Source: an uncultured Sterolibacterium sp. (GTDB lineage Bacteria; Pseudomonadota; Gammaproteobacteria; Burkholderiales; Rhodocyclaceae). Taken from it: a DNA stretch of 40,063 nucleotides. The DNA lies in contig CAIYYX010000142.1 of assembly GCA_903930535.1 (NCBI GenBank), forward strand, positions 1-40,063, read 5' to 3'. A program made the position numbers and the translations under genes. This document shows positions 33,869 through 40,063 of the stretch, piece by piece (position 1 is the stretch's first letter; the number at the start of each line of letters is the position of its first letter). The notes below the pieces were generated by a model, which worked only from the letters and a program-made list of their open reading frames with translations, did not search any database and was not told where the DNA came from.

Positions 33869-34768
33869 ATGACCGCTGGAGAGAAGAAGGAATATTGGCG
33901 CTGGGAAGAGAGTTGCTGGACGGACGATTCCAAGAACTGGCGCGACGCGAAAATCATCACTGCAGGCATAGACGTCGGCTCCGTCAGTTCGCAGGCGGTG
34001 GTCTGCGTCGACGGTGAACTCTATGGCTACAACAGCATGCGCACCGGCAACAGCAGTCCGGATTCGGCCACCAATGCCCTCAAGGGCGTACTGGAAAAGT
34101 CCGGCATGACGCTCACCGACATCACCTATGTCATCGGCACGGGCTACGGTCGCGTCAATGTTCCCTTCGCGCACAAGGCCATCACCGAGATTGCCTGCCA
34201 CGCCCGCGGTGCCAACTACATGGGCGGCAATAGCATACGCACCATACTCGACATGGGCGGCCAGGACTGCAAGGCCATCCATTGCGACGAGAAGGGCAAG
34301 GTCACCAACTTCCTCATGAATGACAAGTGCGCCGCCGGCACAGGGCGTGGCATGGAGGTGATCGCCGACCTGATGCAGATTCCGATCGCCGAACTGGGGG
34401 CGCGCTCATTCGATGTCGATGAGGAACCGCAGGCGGTATCCTCAACCTGCGTGGTCTTCGCCAAATCAGAGGCGCTAGGCCTCCTCAAGGCCGGCTACTC
34501 CAAGAACAAGGTGATTGCCGCCTACTGCCAGGCCATGGCCGAGCGGGTGGTGTCCCTGATAGAGCGCATCGGTGTCGAAGACAAGTTTTTCATCACCGGC
34601 GGCATCGCCAAAAATACCGGAGTCGTCCGCCGCATCGAGAAGCTGCTCGGCACCAAGGCGGCGGAAACGAAGTACGATAGCCAGATCGCCGGAGCGCTCG
34701 GCGCCGCGTTGTTCGGCTACACGCTGATGCAAAAGCAGGGCGCAGCTGCGGCTAAGGCAGCGGCTTAA
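33869..34768 (+). CDS. bzdQ: Benzoyl-CoA reductase, ATPase subunit (BcrA/BzdQ type)
   Basis: Second ASKHA ATPase subunit, partner of BzdP around a shared 4Fe-4S cluster. After a ~28-residue hydrophilic N-terminal extension (YWRWEESCWTDDSKNWR), it shows TAGIDVGSVSSQAVV, YVIGTGYGRVNVPFA, TILDMGGQDCKAI, NDKCAAGTGRGMEV, STCVVFAKSEALGLL and FITGGIAKNTGVVRRIE. Length 299 aa. The C-terminus is alanine/lysine-rich. A 109-base gap with several hairpins separates it from the ferredoxin gene, the largest gap in the operon. Confidence 0.93.
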   Translation: MTAGEKKEYWRWEESCWTDDSKNWRDAKIITAGIDVGSVSSQAVVCVDGELYGYNSMRTGNSSPDSATNALKGVLEKSGMTLTDITYVIGTGYGRVNVPFAHKAITEIACHARGANYMGGNSIRTILDMGGQDCKAIHCDEKGKVTNFLMNDKCAAGTGRGMEVIADLMQIPIAELGARSFDVDEEPQAVSSTCVVFAKSEALGLLKAGYSKNKVIAAYCQAMAERVVSLIERIGVEDKFFITGGIAKNTGVVRRIEKLLGTKAAETKYDSQIAGALGAALFGYTLMQKQGAAAAKAAA

Positions 34769-34786
34769 TCAGGGAATATGACTGCG

Positions 34787-34877
34787 CCCCGTGGAAAGGG
34801 GTGACAATCGTTCAGCCGCTAACGCGGCTTCCATTGACTGACTTGTCGCCTCCTCGGGGCGGCCCTTCGGAGGCAAC
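34787..34877 (+). promoter_or_regulatory. Three consecutive hairpins in the bzdQ-ferredoxin gap
   Basis: CCCC/GGGG (34787-34801), AGCCGC-TAAC-GCGGCT (34814-34829) and GCCTCC/GGAGGC (34848-34874) with an inner GGGC/GCCC pairing. The last stem contains the GGAGG ribosome-binding site of the ferredoxin gene, so it could limit its translation. None has a U-run, so they look more like processing or translation-control structures than a full terminator. Confidence 0.45.
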
Positions 34878-35162
34878 ATGATTGCGAACTACGGCTACAA
34901 GGACGGCTCGGGCGAGTATTACATCAGCATCGACACCGACCAGTGCATTGCCTGCAGCGCCCAGCGCGCTTGTCTCACGGCCTGTCCAAAGGGCATGTTC
35001 GAGATCATCAGCGACGATTACGACGAAGAGGTTGCTGCCGTCAAGCCGAACTTCCGGCGCTCGCTTGGATTCGATTGCAGCGACTGCAAACCGGTCGGCG
35101 GCTACACGGCTTTACCTTGCAGCAGCGCCTGCACCCCCGGCGCGATCAAGCATTCCTGGTAA
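34878..35162 (+). CDS. bzdM: Ferredoxin, two 4Fe-4S type (BzdM-like)
   Basis: Low-potential electron donor for benzoyl-CoA reductase. Cysteine motifs are CIACSAQRACLTACP (from residue 23) and CSDCKPVGGYTALPCSSAC (from about 68), i.e. two unusually spaced cluster sites. Length is 94 aa. The ATG at 34878 has GGAGG in the stem of a predicted hairpin. It occupies the bzdM position after bzdQ. Seven bases separate its stop from the next start. The symbol is given by position and type; a detailed alignment was not possible. Confidence 0.88.
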   Translation: MIANYGYKDGSGEYYISIDTDQCIACSAQRACLTACPKGMFEIISDDYDEEVAAVKPNFRRSLGFDCSDCKPVGGYTALPCSSACTPGAIKHSW

Positions 35163-35168
35163 AGAGGC

Positions 35169-35441
35169 ATGGTAAATATTCGGCTTAAACTGGTGAAAAG
35201 CGGCGAGGAGGGAGAACTCATTGCCCAGGGCTGGATCAAGCAGACCACCATCAATGAGCCCCGCCTGTCTGAGATCGCCGAGAACTACAGGCAACTCGGC
35301 TACGAAGTCCATGTCGTAGAGCACGGCACGACAGAAGGCTGCAATACCTGCTTCACCGCCGGGGCAGAGATAGGCCAGTTCTACGGCGATGTCTATGTCC
35401 GCAAGGGCAGTGGTAAGCCGCCCGACGACGAACTGTTTTGA
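35169..35441 (+). CDS. Small cluster-associated protein, unknown function (90 aa)
   Basis: The family is not recognised. The protein has a compact N-terminal part (VNIRLKLVKSGEEGELIAQGWIKQTTINEPRLSEIAENYRQLG, beta-hairpin then helix), EVHVVEHG and a C57xxC60-like pair in GCNTCFTAG, then VYVRKGSGKPP and an acidic end DDELF. The Gly/Pro linker plus acidic Leu-Phe tail recalls the ends of the flavoprotein (DELDDLF) and BzdN (SEEELF). It starts seven bases after the ferredoxin and lies within the reductase operon. It may be an assembly or docking factor; this is inference. Confidence 0.75.
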   Translation: MVNIRLKLVKSGEEGELIAQGWIKQTTINEPRLSEIAENYRQLGYEVHVVEHGTTEGCNTCFTAGAEIGQFYGDVYVRKGSGKPPDDELF

Positions 35442-35472
35442 ACCGTATTCAATAAACTCAAGGAGATTTCTG

Positions 35473-35925
35473 ATGGCCCGCCAGGAACCGATTATGCGCG
35501 TCATGCGGCGCGAAGACCTCGATGCGGTCGCCGCACTCGATACCCTGGTATCCAAGCAGGAGCGGCGCGACTATTACCAGCGCAAGATAGACTCCGTGGT
35601 CAGCAATCCGCACAACATCAACACCTCGCTGGTGGCAATGCTGGATGACAAGATCGTCGGCTTCATCATGGGCGACGTCTATTTCGGAGAATTCGGCATT
35701 CCCGAGACCAGCGGCACCATCGATACCCTCGGTGTGCATCCCGATTACCAGAATCGCGGCGTCGCCCACGACCTGATGGACCAGTTCCTGACCAATATGA
35801 AGGCCGTCGGCGTCAGAAAAATCTATACGTTGGTGAATTGGGACAACTTCACTCTCGAGCGCTTCTTCGCGCACCACAAGTTTCAGCCTTCGAAGCGTGT
35901 CAATCTCGAGCTGCAGCTTCCTTGA
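35473..35925 (+). CDS. GNAT-family N-acetyltransferase (150 aa)
   Basis: Acetyl-CoA-dependent acyltransferase of the RimI-like GNAT fold. The acetyl-CoA motif is TIDTLGVHPDYQNRGVAHDLMDQFLTNMKAVGVRKIYTLVNWDN (residues about 75-118), with the Q/RxxGxA-type loop NRGVAH. The start at 35473 has AAGGAG eight bases upstream; the frame opens earlier but would overlap the 90-aa gene. It is part of the bzd transcript (31 bases after the previous stop). Its substrate could be a lysine or N-terminus on a pathway enzyme, which would add acyl-type control, but nothing in the sequence shows this. Confidence 0.82.
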   Translation: MARQEPIMRVMRREDLDAVAALDTLVSKQERRDYYQRKIDSVVSNPHNINTSLVAMLDDKIVGFIMGDVYFGEFGIPETSGTIDTLGVHPDYQNRGVAHDLMDQFLTNMKAVGVRKIYTLVNWDNFTLERFFAHHKFQPSKRVNLELQLP

Positions 35926-35938
35926 GACCGAAGAGCAG

Positions 35939-36568
35939 ATGTGGATAGACACTCACTGTCACACCAAGCATTCCTACGACAACTGGCTTGAGCCGCTTGA
36001 TTTGATACGCCAGGCCAAGGCGCTTGGCCTCGACGCCCTCGTCGTCACCGAGCATTACTCCTACGAGGCATCGCAACCGGTCGAGGCGATTGCCCGCGAA
36101 GAAGGTTTCCTGCTCCTGCGCGGCGTCGAGATAGCGACAGACCGCGGCCATCTCCTGGCCTATGGGGTCGAAGACGATTCCTGGAACACCTGGAACCGCG
36201 ATACCTGGTTGCCGATGGAGGAAGTGATAGCGACCATCATCGAACTGGGCGGGATTTGCGTGCCAGCCCATCCCTTCCGCGAGATCGGCGCCTGCAGTCT
36301 CATGGAGGGACTGCTCGACCTGACCGGCATCAGCGCCGTGGAAACGCATAACGGCGGCAACATCGATTCCGACAACGACCTGGCGCTGGAGGCCAGCCGC
36401 CATTTGCTGCTACCCGGTCTGGGCGGCAGCGACTGTCACAAGGTTTCGGCGGTTGGCCGCTGCGCCACGGAGTTCCTGCAGCCCGTCGCCGACATGAAAG
36501 ACTTTATCGCCGCCATCCGCGCGGGTGCCTGCCGGGGCGGCTATTTCGCCGGATACGGCAAGGGGTAG
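35939..36568 (+). CDS. PHP-domain metal-dependent phosphoesterase (209 aa)
   Basis: PHP (polymerase and histidinol phosphatase) domain with its metal motifs in order: DTHCHTKHSYDN (H6, H8), VVTEHYSY, GVEIATDRGHLLAYG, CVPAHPFRE, VETHNGGN and GSDCHKVSAVG. Length is about that of a stand-alone PHP domain. The ATG at 35939 is chosen because it begins at the motif; it lies 13 bases after the GNAT stop. It is the last gene of the plus-strand bzd transcript and is followed by a hairpin. The substrate is unknown (nucleotide 3',5'-bisphosphate or sugar phosphate types occur in the family). Confidence 0.85.
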   Translation: MWIDTHCHTKHSYDNWLEPLDLIRQAKALGLDALVVTEHYSYEASQPVEAIAREEGFLLLRGVEIATDRGHLLAYGVEDDSWNTWNRDTWLPMEEVIATIIELGGICVPAHPFREIGACSLMEGLLDLTGISAVETHNGGNIDSDNDLALEASRHLLLPGLGGSDCHKVSAVGRCATEFLQPVADMKDFIAAIRAGACRGGYFAGYGKG

Positions 36569-36579
36569 TGCCTGTATTT

Positions 36580-36612
36580 GCCGGCACGACAACCCAGGGT
36601 ACTTGTGCCGGC
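36580..36612. terminator. GCCGGCAC/GTGCCGGC hairpin after the bzd operon
   Basis: A perfect 8-bp inverted repeat (36580-36587 with 36605-36612) and a 17-base loop, just after the PHP gene. A second weaker pairing (GCAGG/CCTGC near 36616-36635) follows. This kind of sequence is common as an intergenic repeat; it may end the bzd transcript. No U-run is present. Confidence 0.45.
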
Positions 36613-36690
36613 GAAGCAGGTGCTGGCATCCCTGCAAGCCGGCGCATTCCTGACGTGTATATAATCAGAAAACTTCACCCGGCGTGCGCC

Positions 36691-37389
36691 ATGACAAGAT
36701 TGAGACTCGGCTTCTTCGCGGCAATCCTGCTGTTCTTGCTGATCCCGGCTCATGCCGCCGATCTCGTCTATCTCAATACCCCACAGGGCGCGGACAGGCT
36801 GGTGACGGCCAAACTTCGTTATCAATTCTTCGCCGTTCAGCCCTATGTCGAGACTCAGCAGAATCTGGCCTTCTGCGGACCGGCCAGCATGGCTGCCGTG
36901 TTAAACAGCCTGGGCCTGCAAAGGCCCAGCGTCGGCCCGCTCTATCCCTATTCCTACTTTACCCAGGACAATATCTTTACCCCGGCCACGCAGCACATCA
37001 AGAGCTATATACGGGTGTCCTCGCAAGGAATGACTCTGGCGGAAATCACGGCATTCCTCAATACCCTGGGCGTCAAGGCAAGCAGCCGCTACGGCGACAG
37101 TCTTGCCCTGGAGCAGTTTCGGGCCCTGGTCGCAGAAGTCCTGGCCAGACCCGACAACCGCATCATCATCAATTACAGCCGGAAACCCCTGGGCCAGGAG
37201 GGGGACGGTCATCTATCCCCGCTCACCGCCTACGACGAAGCCAGCGACTCCGCCTTGCTGCTTGACGTGGCAAAATTCAAATACCCGCCGGTGTGGATAA
37301 GGCTCGCGGATCTGCTCGATGCCATGCGGACGACAGACCCCGACTCGGGCAAGAGTCGCGGTCTGGTGCTCATCGAGAAACAGCCCTAG
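36691..37389 (+). CDS. Exported phytochelatin-synthase-like cysteine peptidase
   Basis: Papain-fold protein of the bacterial phytochelatin synthase group, which cleaves glycine from glutathione or transfers gamma-glutamylcysteine. A signal peptide covers residues about 5-22 (LGFFAAILLFLLIPAHAA). The catalytic triad is visible as C62 (NLAFCGPASMAAVLNSLG), H174 (GDGHLSPLTAYD) and D192 (LLLDVAKFKYPPVWI). Length 233 aa is the bacterial single-domain type. The ATG at 36691 lies 25 bases after a TATAAT (36660-36665), its probable -10. It converges with cheZ, with seven bases between the stops. Export implies a periplasmic role in thiol or metal handling. Confidence 0.85.
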   Translation: MTRLRLGFFAAILLFLLIPAHAADLVYLNTPQGADRLVTAKLRYQFFAVQPYVETQQNLAFCGPASMAAVLNSLGLQRPSVGPLYPYSYFTQDNIFTPATQHIKSYIRVSSQGMTLAEITAFLNTLGVKASSRYGDSLALEQFRALVAEVLARPDNRIIINYSRKPLGQEGDGHLSPLTAYDEASDSALLLDVAKFKYPPVWIRLADLLDAMRTTDPDSGKSRGLVLIEKQP

Positions 37390-37396
37390 TGCGGGT

Positions 37397-37939
37397 TCAG
37401 AACGCGAGGTCCTTGAGCAGGCTATCGACTTCCTTCTGAGACAGTCGCTTGTCGTCGGTGGGACCGCCGCTCTCGACGACGATGATGGCTCCGACCAGCG
37501 CCTTCATGGCCTTGCGCAAGGCCTGGCCGGCGAGATCCTGGAATTCCTGGGCAACCATGATATTGGTCAGGTGGCCGCCGATGCCGCGCAGGCTGGCTTC
37601 CAGGTCCTTGCGGCTCCAGTCCTTGTTGAGTGATTCGAGTGCGGCGGCAACGAGATGCTTGGCGGTCTCTGCCTCGAGCAGGGACTTGTTTGCGGCATCC
37701 GCAGTCATGCGCTCGACGTTTCCGAGAACCGCCGCCACTTCCTTGGGATTGTCGGATGAAGTCTTGCCGAGTCCCTTGGCCGCCTTATTCAGCTCTATCG
37801 CCAGCGATTTGAGCTCGCTGAGCACTTGACCGGTCTGCCGCGCCGGTTTCTTCGCCGCGGCCCTCTTCAATGGTGGCTTTTTCGCGATAGCTGTCTTCGC
37901 CTTCACGGCGGCCTTTCCTCCCTTGCTCGCTGCACCCAT
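37397..37939 (-). CDS. cheZ: CheZ-like CheY-P phosphatase
   Basis: Dephosphorylates CheY-P to reset flagellar control. The catalytic motif AQEFQDLAGQ (D135 and Q139, matching the CheZ D and Q) and the C-terminal CheY-binding peptide LSQKEVDSLLKDLAF are present. The protein is 180 aa and has a Lys/Ala-rich N-terminus (residues 1-35) not seen in E. coli CheZ. It lies four bases after cheY on the same strand, which supports the pairing. The central four-helix hairpin region appears shorter than in enterobacterial CheZ. Confidence 0.82.
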   Translation of the reverse strand: MGAASKGGKAAVKAKTAIAKKPPLKRAAAKKPARQTGQVLSELKSLAIELNKAAKGLGKTSSDNPKEVAAVLGNVERMTADAANKSLLEAETAKHLVAAALESLNKDWSRKDLEASLRGIGGHLTNIMVAQEFQDLAGQALRKAMKALVGAIIVVESGGPTDDKRLSQKEVDSLLKDLAF

Positions 37940-37943
37940 AGAA

Positions 37944-38336
37944 TCACACCCCCATTTTTTCGAAAATCTTGTCGAGTTTGTCGCCCAGCGTCGCAGCGGT
38001 GAAGGGCTTGACGATGTAGCCGGATGCCCCGGACTGCGCTGCGGCGATGATGTTTTCTTTCTTTGCCTCGGCGGTAATCATGAGCACAGGAAGATGCTTC
38101 AAGGCCGGATCGGCGCGCACCGCCTGAAGCAGTTGGAGGCCGTCCATGTTCGGCATGTTCCAGTCGGATACGACGAAGTCGAATTCGCCGGCCCGCAACT
38201 TCTGCAGGGCGATGGCGCCGTCCTCGGCCTCATCGACCTTGGTGAAGCCCAATTCCTTGAGCAGATTTCGCACGATGCGCCGCATGGTCGAAAAGTCGTC
38301 AACTACGAGGAATCTGAGTGCAGTCCTATCGGCCAT
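37944..38336 (-). CDS. cheY: Chemotaxis response regulator CheY
   Basis: Single-domain receiver that binds the flagellar switch when phosphorylated. Acid pocket D13/D14 ([10 protein letters not shown]), phospho-acceptor D58 ([11 protein letters not shown]), switch T88 (MITAEA) and K110 (YIVKPF) are all present. Length 130 aa. It is immediately upstream of cheZ. An in-frame stop lies upstream of the ATG at 38336, which fixes the start region; its Shine-Dalgarno is weak (GGGG), while a strong AGGAGGT lies about 45 bases further upstream in front of a small overlapping ORF. Confidence 0.95.
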   Translation of the reverse strand: MADRTALRFLVVDDFSTMRRIVRNLLKELGFTKVDEAEDGAIALQKLRAGEFDFVVSDWNMPNMDGLQLLQAVRADPALKHLPVLMITAEAKKENIIAAAQSGASGYIVKPFTAATLGDKLDKIFEKMGV

Positions 38337-38373
38337 GTTTTGCCCCGATGCGGGAATTAATTGTTGTGCTCAA
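38326..38373 (-). CDS. Possible 15-residue leader ORF overlapping the cheY start
   Basis: A strong AGGAGGT (38379-38385, minus strand) sits five bases before a TTG at 38373. The ORF from it runs 15 codons and stops at 38326-38328, ten bases inside cheY in another frame. Such an arrangement can couple cheY translation to the leader. It is too short to judge by composition. Confidence 0.3.
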   Translation of the reverse strand: MSTTINSRIGAKHGR

Positions 38374-38399
38374 GGAACACCTCCTTTCTATGCTCATGC

Positions 38400-38621
38400 T
38401 TACTTAAGCTTGCCGCGCACGGGCGTGACAACCTCGGGTTTCTTGATCGTGATCGCCCCCTTGTTGCCCGTCATGTTCCCGCATTCGCAGGCCGAGGGCA
38501 GATGGGGAACGGAGTTGACGATGCCGTTGCAGTCGCCGCACTCATAGTAAATATCGCCGCCCAAGGGAAGCGCCTCTCCGGCCTTGTATTCCACAGGGAC
38601 AAAACGGTAAATCTTACGCAT
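38400..38621 (-). CDS. Small zinc-ribbon-like protein (73 aa, unknown function)
   Basis: Two CxxC-type knuckles are visible, YYECGDCNG and SACECGNMTG, so it probably binds one zinc. The rest (MRKIYRFVPVEYKAGEALPLGGDIYYE and KGAITIKKPEVVTPVRGKL) gives no family I recognise. The ATG at 38621 is the simplest start; an in-frame TTG at 38672 would add 17 residues (KGKFLKLD just before), and neither has a clear Shine-Dalgarno. It is upstream of cheY on the same strand. The 107 bases upstream, to the RIO kinase stop at 38729, are AT-rich and hold no other gene. Confidence 0.6.
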   Translation of the reverse strand: MRKIYRFVPVEYKAGEALPLGGDIYYECGDCNGIVNSVPHLPSACECGNMTGNKGAITIKKPEVVTPVRGKLK

Positions 38622-38728
38622 ATCGAGCTTCAAGAACTTCCCCTTAGTATTGGTCAGCGCCGCAGTCTGCAAACTCTACAGGCTCCCAGAATATATGAAA
38701 ACACGTAAACCTAAAAATCAGCGGGTTT

Positions 38729-39577
38729 TTAACCGTTAGCGGGATGCTGCAGGCGCCGGGCTTCTTCTTCCTTGATCACCTGCTTGATCTCATTCAACAC
38801 CGCGCCGACATCGGCGCTGCGCCTGTCCTCTTCGATGCGGCCAGTGAGGGCGATAGCGGGATGGAGCAGGCCCTCCTGGTAGAGCGTCCACATTTCCTTG
38901 CCAAACTCGCTACCGATAAGACTCGGGGCGAAGCGCCCCAGGCAAGAGGCCAAGTTGGCCACATCGCGGGCGAGCATTTGTTCGGCACTGCTATTCCCCG
39001 CGGCATCAACCGCCTGGGGCAAATCGATGATGACCGGCCCTTGGCTGCCAATGAGGATGTTGTACTCGGAGAGGTCGCCGTGGATGACCCCGGCGCAAAG
39101 CATGCGCACCACCTGATTGAGCAAATCGGCATGAAATTCCAGCGCCTGCCCCTCCGACAGTTCGACGTCGTTCAGACGCGGCGCCGGATTGCCCGCGGCA
39201 TCGGTCACCAGTTCCATGAGCAGCACGCCTTCGAAGCAGATGTAGGGCTGGGGTACGCGCACCCCCGCAGCGGAAAGGCGGTAAAGCGCATCGACCTCTG
39301 CGTTCTGCCAGACTTCTTCCTGCATCTTGCGGCCGTAGCGGCTACCTTTCTCCATGGCCCGGGCCTGGCGGCTGTTCTTTACCCTGCGACCCTCCTGATA
39401 CGATGCATTTTGCCGGAAGCTGCGTTTATGGGCCTCCTTGTAAACCTTTGCGCAACGAATCTCTTCGCCGCAGCGCACCATGTAGACGCTGGCCTCCTTG
39501 CCGCTCATCAGTTGGCCAATCACCTCGTCCACGAGGCCCTCCTCGACGAGCGTTGCGAGTCTTTTCGGAGTTTTCAT
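38729..39577 (-). CDS. RIO-type serine/threonine kinase
   Basis: Atypical RIO1-like protein kinase. The glycine-poor nucleotide loop MSGKEASVYMV (25-35), K44 in CAKVYK, the catalytic loop VIHGDLSEYNILI (D168, N173) and the metal-binding VIIDLPQAVD (D185) are all in place. Between them is the basic RIO insert (KEAHKRSFRQNASYQEGRRVKNSRQARAM). Length 282 aa. The start at 39577 overlaps the dbpA stop by ATGA; a longer frame reads antisense-like residues. Bacterial RIO kinases are uncommon and poorly studied; coupling to an rRNA helicase gene suggests a ribosome-related role, as in eukaryotes. Confidence 0.88.
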   Translation of the reverse strand: MKTPKRLATLVEEGLVDEVIGQLMSGKEASVYMVRCGEEIRCAKVYKEAHKRSFRQNASYQEGRRVKNSRQARAMEKGSRYGRKMQEEVWQNAEVDALYRLSAAGVRVPQPYICFEGVLLMELVTDAAGNPAPRLNDVELSEGQALEFHADLLNQVVRMLCAGVIHGDLSEYNILIGSQGPVIIDLPQAVDAAGNSSAEQMLARDVANLASCLGRFAPSLIGSEFGKEMWTLYQEGLLHPAIALTGRIEEDRRSADVGAVLNEIKQVIKEEEARRLQHPANG

Positions 39578-40063
39578 GGGTTTCCCTGCAAAATCTGCAC
39601 TTTCACGCGCTTGCCCTTCACCGTGCCGGCCGTGAGCCGGGCGAGAGCTTCCCCGGCAATGCTGCGCTCCACCGCGACATAGGTGGAGAACTCGGTGACA
39701 TTGATTTTCCCAATCTGCGCCTTGGCAAAACCCGCTTCGCCGGTGAGCGCTCCCAGAACGTCTCCCGGACGGATCTTTTCCTTGCGCCCGCCCTGGATCT
39801 GCAGCGTGACCATGGGCGGCACCAGAGGCGGCGCGCCGCTGTCGGCCTGCAACTCGCTCAGGGAATGCCACTTTGCCTCACTGCCCTGTTGTTTTTCAAT
39901 ATTGGCAACGCGCCGCATCTGCTTGGCATTCGCCAGGGAAAATGCCCATCCCTCCTGATCGACGCGTCCGGTGCGGCCGATGCGGTGGATATGGACTTCG
40001 GGGTCGGGCGTGATATCGACGTTGATCACCGCTTCGAGTTGGAATATGTCCAGACCGCGCGCG
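39574..40063 (-). CDS. dbpA: ATP-dependent RNA helicase DbpA, 3' part
   Basis: DEAD-box helicase acting in 50S ribosome assembly on 23S rRNA. The visible C-terminal part (about 162 residues, open to the window edge) begins ARGLDIFQLEAVINVD. It holds helicase motif VI HRIGRTGR, then the DbpA RNA-binding domain (IRPGDVLGALTGEAGFAKAQIGKINVTEFSTYVAVE). The N-terminal helicase core lies outside the window. Its stop overlaps the RIO kinase start. Confidence 0.92.
   Translation of the reverse strand, partial: ARGLDIFQLEAVINVDITPDPEVHIHRIGRTGRVDQEGWAFSLANAKQMRRVANIEKQQGSEAKWHSLSELQADSGAPPLVPPMVTLQIQGGRKEKIRPGDVLGALTGEAGFAKAQIGKINVTEFSTYVAVERSIAGEALARLTAGTVKGKRVKVQILQGNP

Noticed and set aside
36901-37389. 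The phytochelatin-synthase-like gene as evidence of a metal-resistance island
   Set aside because: No metal transporter or regulator genes lie nearby; a single exported cysteine peptidase is not enough.

Overview
This window most likely comes from a facultatively anaerobic, motile betaproteobacterium of the Rhodocyclales type (Aromatoleum/Azoarcus/Thauera and relatives). The GC-rich coding, the CheY/CheZ pair, FNR-type boxes and an ATP-dependent benzoyl-CoA reductase in the bzdNOPQM order known from Azoarcus all point that way. The taxon is inferred from gene content only. Most of the window is one large anaerobic aromatic-catabolism region; its edges are ordinary chromosome.

Layout. 1-6.9 kb: the 3' part of topB, then a minus-strand oxidative-stress set (oxyR, rubrerythrin, rubredoxin), two small coupled membrane proteins, a secreted small protein and a YtcJ-like amidohydrolase. 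6.9-13.6 kb: an aldehyde oxidoreductase with a fused MoaD-like tail, divergent from korAB (2-oxoglutarate:ferredoxin oxidoreductase) across an FNR box, and a convergent phenylacetate-CoA ligase. 13.7-22.1 kb: a tight six-gene operon padBCD-iorA-iorB-DUF2390. 22.1-25.7 kb: a LacI-type regulator, an orphan sugar-type periplasmic binding protein and an M24 (creatinase/aminopeptidase P fold) protein. 25.8-30.3 kb: oah, dch and a large Fe-S flavoprotein on the minus strand. 30.5-36.6 kb: bzdN, O, P, Q, a ferredoxin, a 90-residue protein, a GNAT acetyltransferase and a PHP-domain protein on the plus strand. 36.6-40 kb: a phytochelatin-synthase-like protein, cheZ/cheY, a small Zn-ribbon protein, a RIO-type kinase and the 3' part of dbpA.

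How it fits together. The aldehyde oxidoreductase and the ligase would bring phenylacetaldehyde and phenylacetate to phenylacetyl-CoA. PadBCD oxidises the alpha carbon, and a 2-oxoacid:ferredoxin oxidoreductase yields benzoyl-CoA. In known pad clusters PadEFGHI does that last step; here the genes in that place are iorAB. BzdNOPQ then reduces the ring with ferredoxin electrons, which KorAB and the large flavoprotein could supply, and Dch and Oah continue the modified beta-oxidation. The 6-hydroxycyclohexenoyl-CoA dehydrogenase, benzoate-CoA ligase and any BzdR/BoxR regulator are not in the window.

The most interesting signals are: (i) an acidic Leu-Phe C-terminal tail shared by three unrelated proteins of the benzoyl-CoA cluster; (ii) IorAB welded into the pad operon; (iii) the aldehyde oxidoreductase-MoaD fusion; (iv) a symmetric divergent promoter with FNR boxes at about -41.5 on both sides, plus a TGCA-N6-TGCA operator that recurs in front of the M24 gene; (v) a covarying repeat at two convergent gene ends.
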